Shown here: piece by piece, positions 50,581 to 54,328 of the stretch | How the letters are laid out: every line of letters begins with the position of its first letter | Position numbering within the stretch: the stretch's first letter is position 1 | NCBI GenBank assembly: GCA_024276575.1 | Contig: JAJRWY010000016.1 | Coordinates: 1 to 54,328, forward strand | From: Candidatus Binatota bacterium | GTDB lineage: Bacteria; Desulfobacterota; Binatia; UBA1149; CAITLU01 | DNA length: 54,328 nucleotides | Reading direction: 5' to 3' | Position numbers and translations under genes: made by a program | Notes under the pieces: model-generated | What the model was told of the DNA's origin: nothing | Seen by the model: the letters and a program-made list of their open reading frames with translations, nothing else | Databases searched by the model: none

Positions 50581-52554
50581 CTACCAGTGTACCCCCGGCA
50601 CCAGATGTGCGAAGGCGATGGCTTCGGAGGAGACTTCTTCTTCCTGGCCCTGCTTGCCGCCGGCTGCCGCCGACTCGGGGAACAGCTTATAGGCCTGATT
50701 GAGCAGTACGTCGACGGCTTTGGGTGCTGCGGCGTAGGCCACCTCTCCGAAAACTCCGAGCCTCGTACTGATGCGTTTGGGCCGGTCGATCATCCCGTCG
50801 CAGATCATCTCCGCCGCTTCATCGGGGTTTATCGTGGGAAAGGCCCGGTAGATCTTCGTCGGCGCTATCATCTCGGTCTTGACCAAGGGCATGTAGACTG
50901 TCGTTATCGCGATGCCGTCGTCGACCAATTCCGAAGCGGCGCATCGTGAGAACGCGTCCAGCGCGGCTTTGGAAGCCACGTAGGCGGAGAATCTCGGAGG
51001 ATTGGTCTGCGCGCCGATCGACGAGACGTTGATGATATGACCGAGTTTGCGCTCGGTCATGCCCGGCAAGAAACCCAAGATGAGTTTGAGTGCCCCGAAG
51101 TAGTTCAATTGCATGGTGCGCTGGAAGTCGTGGAAGCGATCGCTGGACTGGGCGAGAGATCGCCTTATCGAGCGTCCCGCGTTGTTTACCAGTACGTCTA
51201 CACCGCCGTGTCGTTCGACGATCTCGTGCACCAGTGCGTCGCAACTGTCGTTGTCCGATAAGTCAGCGGTATGGACATGGGCGTTGCCGCCGGCTGCTTC
51301 GATTTCGGTTTGAAGCTCATTGAGCTTGTCGCCCGAGCGGGCGACAAGCAGCACCCGGGCGCCGGCGGCAGCGGCTTTCAAGGCGACCGCACGGCCTATT
51401 CCCGCCGATGCTCCGGTGATGAGAACTCGTTTGCCTTCAACGGCGTGGCGCAGTGAATGATCGCGAAACAAGTCGGGATCCATGTTGCGTTCCCAATAAT
51501 CCCATAATTTGGCCGCATAGCTTTCGAGCGGGGGCACCATTATCGACGTTCCTGCCAGCGCCCGCTCCGTTTCACGGCAGTCGAACTCGGTACGCTGTTC
51601 CGCCAAGCGTAACACTCTTCGCGGCACTCCGATGTCGTCGAGAACGGTGTCGGTAATCTTCCTAATCGGGGGGAGGTTCGATACCGCGCTTCGCACCATG
51701 GGTGGCACTATATTTTTCGCTTTCATCTCAACCCGCACCGCGAACTCTGGAGCGTGGGCGGCACGCGCGAAAATGTTCATGGACTCCCCCACCGTTTTCG
51801 GCTTGGGATCCACGAGATGAAAAGTGCCGCCGTCGAGGTCCGCTTTGTGAGCGATGACATCCATCGCCGCCGCCACGAAATCGACGGGCACGATGTTGAG
51901 GGGGCCGCCTTGTATACCCATCAGCGGTAGCCATGGGGGTAGCGCGTTGCGCAGCTTTTGAATCAGCTTGAAGAAGTAGTAGGGGCCGTCAATCTTGTCC
52001 ATTTCCCCGGTTCCGGAGTGCCCCACCACTACGCCGGGGCGGTAAATTCGCCATGGCACCGCGCACGAAGTCCTCACCAGCCCTTCGGAATCGTGTTTGG
52101 TGCGGAAGTAGGGGTCGTCAAGTTCGGTTGCTTCTTCGAACATGTCTTCGCGAAACAGGCCTCGATAGCGCCCCGCCGCGGCGATAGAGCTGACGTGGTG
52201 GAAGCATCCGGCCTGTACGGCAGACGCGGTTTCGATGGCGTTGCGCGTCCCCTGTATGTTGGCACTTGCCAGAGCTTCGGCATCGGCGGTCATGTCGTAG
52301 AGTGCAGCCAGATGAAACATATGGCGGATGTTTCCCGCCAAGCGCTCGATGTCCTCGTCACTTATGCCCAGGCGCTGCTCTGCGAGGTCGCCGAATACGG
52401 CTTCAACGGGGCCGTCCCATTGTGCCCGCAGTTCGTTGAAGCGGTCGGTCGAAGACCTACGCAGCAGCACGTAAACGGGCTCTCCCCGCTTGGCCAGTAG
52501 CGAGACGAGGTGGCGGCCTATGAAGCCGGTGGCGCCGGTGACGAGATAGCTCAT
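50581..52554 (-). CDS. Fatty acyl-CoA reductase, alcohol-forming (Marinobacter FAR type)
   Basis: This 657-residue two-domain protein closely resembles, from memory, Marinobacter FAR (Maqu_2220, about 661 residues), which reduces acyl-CoA or acyl-ACP through the aldehyde to the fatty alcohol with NADPH. The N-terminal extended SDR domain starts YLVTGATGFIGRHLVSLLAK and has FHHVSSIAAAGRYRGLFRED, PYFRTKHDSE and IYRPGVVVGHSGTGEMDK. The C-terminal classical SDR domain (from about 370) has VLITGASAGIGRA, NAGRSIRRSLAQS, FSAYVASKAALDAFSRC and PLVKTEMIAPTKIY. It suggests fatty alcohol or wax ester synthesis; the acyl-CoA ligase at 1414 could supply substrate, though they are far apart. Confidence 0.93.
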   Translation of the reverse strand: MSYLVTGATGFIGRHLVSLLAKRGEPVYVLLRRSSTDRFNELRAQWDGPVEAVFGDLAEQRLGISDEDIERLAGNIRHMFHLAALYDMTADAEALASANIQGTRNAIETASAVQAGCFHHVSSIAAAGRYRGLFREDMFEEATELDDPYFRTKHDSEGLVRTSCAVPWRIYRPGVVVGHSGTGEMDKIDGPYYFFKLIQKLRNALPPWLPLMGIQGGPLNIVPVDFVAAAMDVIAHKADLDGGTFHLVDPKPKTVGESMNIFARAAHAPEFAVRVEMKAKNIVPPMVRSAVSNLPPIRKITDTVLDDIGVPRRVLRLAEQRTEFDCRETERALAGTSIMVPPLESYAAKLWDYWERNMDPDLFRDHSLRHAVEGKRVLITGASAGIGRAVALKAAAAGARVLLVARSGDKLNELQTEIEAAGGNAHVHTADLSDNDSCDALVHEIVERHGGVDVLVNNAGRSIRRSLAQSSDRFHDFQRTMQLNYFGALKLILGFLPGMTERKLGHIINVSSIGAQTNPPRFSAYVASKAALDAFSRCAASELVDDGIAITTVYMPLVKTEMIAPTKIYRAFPTINPDEAAEMICDGMIDRPKRISTRLGVFGEVAYAAAPKAVDVLLNQAYKLFPESAAAGGKQGQEEEVSSEAIAFAHLVPGVHW

Positions 52555-52671
52555 GAAGTGTCCTCCTGGATCAGATCGTGCAGTGCAAGTGGTTCACAAG
52601 CCGCCCGCAAACGGCCGGCAAATGACCCGCAGTTCTAGCACAGCCGGGAGCAGCGGGACATAGCCAGTAGC

Positions 52672-52756
52672 GCCAGGAAGCCGGAACTGCCAGCAAGCCA
52701 GTACCGCCAGCAAGCCGGAACTGCCAGTAAGCTAGGCCCATCGGTAAGCCGGAACT
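52672..52756. repeat. Five 17-bp tandem repeats
   Basis: Five contiguous 17-bp units, best GCCAGCAAGCCGGAACT, run from 52672 to 52756, with weaker similarity just upstream from about 52636. They lie upstream of the fatty acyl-CoA reductase start, in a 533-bp region without a gene (52555-53087) whose other recognisable content is a family A element. Confidence 0.8.
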
Positions 52757-52925
52757 GCCTCCTCGGACCTACTCGGTAGGCCTCTTATTACCCATATAGC
52801 GGTAATCGGCCCTCCGTTTGGAAAATGCCGGTTGACTCAAGGCGTTCGTGGGAATAGGCAAAACAAGTTTTGCGAAGCGCCGAACGGCGTATGTTGCGTG
52901 TTGAAGAATCAAATGGTGGTCGAGT

Positions 52926-53074
52926 AACCTGCATTCTTAATGAGACCTCGCCGCGAGTGTCGCAAGCGCCCCTAAGATCGGCTAGGTGGTCCTACGCGCA
53001 GCGGGCGAAAGGGCACGTCTCCAGATCGTGGGCGATTGAGGCTCGTAGCAGAGGTGTAATGAATAATGCAGGGT
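52926..53074 (+). repeat. Family A element directly upstream of the E1-alpha gene
   Basis: The left end TAACCTGCATTCTTAATGAG and the right end AGGTGTAATGAATAATGCAG, then GGTAAAG, are inverted repeats (about 27 bp, few mismatches). The interior has AAGATCGGCTAGG and GGGCGATTGAGGCTCGTAGC. The right end stops at the ribosome binding site of the following gene. Confidence 0.85.
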
Positions 53075-53087
53075 AAAGGAGGCGGGT

Positions 53088-54059
53088 GTGGATCTATCCA
53101 CTGAAACTTTGATGGATATGTACCGCAAGATGCGGACTATTCGCATGTTCGAGGACAAGCTTTCGGAGCTGGTCAATACCGGCAAGCTTGCGGGTTTTCT
53201 GCATCTGTGTGCCGGACAGGAGGCCATTGCGGTTGCCGTTTGCGCCCATTTGCGTGACGGGGACGTGGTCAACTCCAATCATCGAGGGCACGGCCACTGC
53301 ATCGCCAAGGGGGTCGATATCGACGGCATGATGGCCGAACTGTTCGGGCGTAGCACCGGCACCTGTAAGGGGAAGGGCGGTTCCATGCATATAGCCGACT
53401 TGGACAAAGGCATGCTGGGCGCCAACGGCATCGTCGGTGCCGGCATTCCTCTTACTGTCGGTGCCGCGCTGACCGCGCAGATCAAAGAGACGGGCGGGGT
53501 TGCTGTCGCGTTCTTCGGTGATGGTGCCACCAACCAGGGACAGTTTCACGAGGGTCTGAATATGGCGGCGGTATGGAACCTTCCGGCCGTATTCGTGGCG
53601 GAGAACAACGGCTACGGCGAGGCCACTCCGACCGAGTTCGTAACCCCCAGCACCGACCTGACCAAGAGAGCCGCTTCTTACTGTATGCGCACGGAATCTG
53701 CCGACGGTATGGATTTCTTTGACGTCTACGAGAAGGCGGGCAGAGCTATCGAAGTGGCCCGCAAGGGTGAGGGGCCGACTCTTCTGGAGTGCAAGACCTA
53801 CCGCTACTACGGGCACTATGTAGGCGATCCGATGACCTATCGTAAGCCGGAAGAAACGGAAGAATGGAAGACCAAGCGCGATCCGCTCGACAAGTTCGAA
53901 GCCGAGGCCGTGTCACGCGGTCTGGTCGAGCAGGGAAATCTTAGACGGATCGACGACGAGGTAAGGGAGTCGATCGAAAAGTCGGTAGCCGCGGCAGAGG
54001 CTGCGCCGTTTCCGTCGGTCGACGAGCTGACCACCGACGTCTACTACGAAAATGACTGA
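53088..54059 (+). CDS. 2-oxoacid (pyruvate/acetoin) dehydrogenase E1 component, alpha subunit
   Basis: This 323-residue thiamine-diphosphate enzyme has the E1-alpha signatures MYRKMRTIRMFEDKL, AGQEAIAVAVCAHLRDGD, the HRGHGHCIAKG active-site histidines, KGGSMHIAD and the TPP motif VAFFGDGATNQGQFHEGLNM through AENNGYGEAT. It is shorter than many PdhA proteins and similar in size to acetoin dehydrogenase alpha (AcoA), so acetoin or pyruvate is the probable substrate. It starts at a GTG (53088) behind a strong AAAGGAGG. The beta subunit is normally next, but only repeats follow here to the window edge. Confidence 0.92.
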   Translation: MDLSTETLMDMYRKMRTIRMFEDKLSELVNTGKLAGFLHLCAGQEAIAVAVCAHLRDGDVVNSNHRGHGHCIAKGVDIDGMMAELFGRSTGTCKGKGGSMHIADLDKGMLGANGIVGAGIPLTVGAALTAQIKETGGVAVAFFGDGATNQGQFHEGLNMAAVWNLPAVFVAENNGYGEATPTEFVTPSTDLTKRAASYCMRTESADGMDFFDVYEKAGRAIEVARKGEGPTLLECKTYRYYGHYVGDPMTYRKPEETEEWKTKRDPLDKFEAEAVSRGLVEQGNLRRIDDEVRESIEKSVAAAEAAPFPSVDELTTDVYYEND

Positions 54060-54190
54060 CCTGGGTCATTCATGAAAGCTCTGCTACGAGTCTCGATCGC
54101 CCGTAAACTCGGCCTGCGCTCGTTCCCCCGCTGCGCTGCTTCGCGGGCCGGCGGCCCGCGACGTAGTGGCACTACGCCTGCGGGTCTTAA
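54056..54190 (-). repeat. Family A element, inverted copy, right side replaced by family B
   Basis: It starts at the E1-alpha stop (TGACCTGGGTCATTCATGAA). AGCTCTGCTACGAG and GATCGCCCGTAAACTCGGCC are the reverse complement of the right half of forward copies. The interior hairpin has CGTAG (54162-54166) with CTACG (54172-54176) and CCCGC (54155-54159) with GCGGG (54180-54184). The far end is missing; a family B element begins at 54191. Confidence 0.8.
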
Positions 54191-54276
54191 CCTTGATCGG
54201 ACAATAATTCACGGCGTAAATCGCCTCTGGCTCACGCTGGAGCACGCCATCCGCGGCCGTACTCGCGCCCGCCGAT
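54191..54276 (+). repeat. Family B element, one-ended copy
   Basis: It begins CCTTGATCGGACAATAATTC and matches the copy at 26591-26676 over about 85 bp. The downstream sequence to the window end has a direct repeat of ACGCTCCGCTCGGC. No coding content is seen. Confidence 0.75.
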
Positions 54277-54328
54277 GCTCACGTACGGTTGGGTACGCTC
54301 CGCTCGGCGAACGCTCCGCTCGGCCACG

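Overview
The window is GC-rich chromosomal DNA from a Gram-negative bacterium. Outer-membrane efflux genes, tandem DUF4215-type Cys-rich repeats, secreted enzymes with Cys-rich N-termini and a Marinobacter-type fatty acyl-CoA reductase suggest a lineage of the old deltaproteobacterial grade (Myxococcota, Desulfobacterota or Binatota); this is an inference from gene content only. Many genes start at GTG or TTG and many neighbours overlap by 4 bp (ATGA/GTGA). The cell appears metabolically flexible: it has a glycyl-radical enzyme (oxygen-sensitive) alongside a probable diiron ferritin-like protein.

Layout. 0-1.2 kb: a toxin-antitoxin pair (-) beside a transposase remnant. 1.4-10 kb: an acyl-CoA synthetase (+), then a minus-strand block with a kinase-fold-like unknown, an alpha/beta hydrolase co-transcribed with a ribbon-helix-helix/zinc-ribbon regulator, a secreted amidohydrolase and an SGNH-type secreted protein. 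10-15.7 kb (+): nudC, an inositol-monophosphatase-family gene and metH. 16-22.7 kb (+): a tetR-oprM-adaptor-RND efflux operon. 22.7-25.2 kb (-): feoA-feoB behind a Fur-like box. 25.5-29.2 kb: srkA (+), then a diiron/zinc-ribbon pair and a PLP enzyme (-). 29.2-32.3 kb (-): a 1004-residue secreted Cys-rich repeat protein with a C-terminal SGNH domain. 32.7-33.9 kb (-): thiolase.

34.2-40.9 kb (+) is the most interesting block. Seven tightly packed genes encode two low-complexity/coiled-coil proteins, a SUMF1-fold protein without the catalytic cysteines, a zinc-ribbon P-loop GTPase, a GAP1-like GTPase-associated protein, a PP2C phosphatase and an atypical Ser/Thr kinase. This looks like a GTPase-centred, phosphorylation-controlled system of the kind predicted computationally in bacterial conflict/signalling studies, here in an unusual gene combination.

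41-44.2 kb (-): methionine synthesis (a MetX-MetW fusion and MetY), complementing metH. 44.6-50.3 kb: an SDR (-), then a glycyl-radical enzyme, its radical-SAM activase and a flavin split-barrel protein (+), a candidate uncharacterised anaerobic pathway. 50.6-52.6 kb (-): fatty acyl-CoA reductase. 53.1-54.1 kb (+): a 2-oxoacid dehydrogenase E1-alpha.

The window also carries two dispersed intergenic repeat families. Family A is a 115-205 bp imperfect palindrome, about ten copies, often starting at the stop codon of the upstream gene and concentrated between 44 and 54 kb. Family B is a roughly 85 bp element in three copies, one of them a near-perfect 21-bp-arm hairpin. Three short tandem arrays (15, 15 and 17 bp units) are also present. 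I see no rRNA, tRNA or CRISPR.
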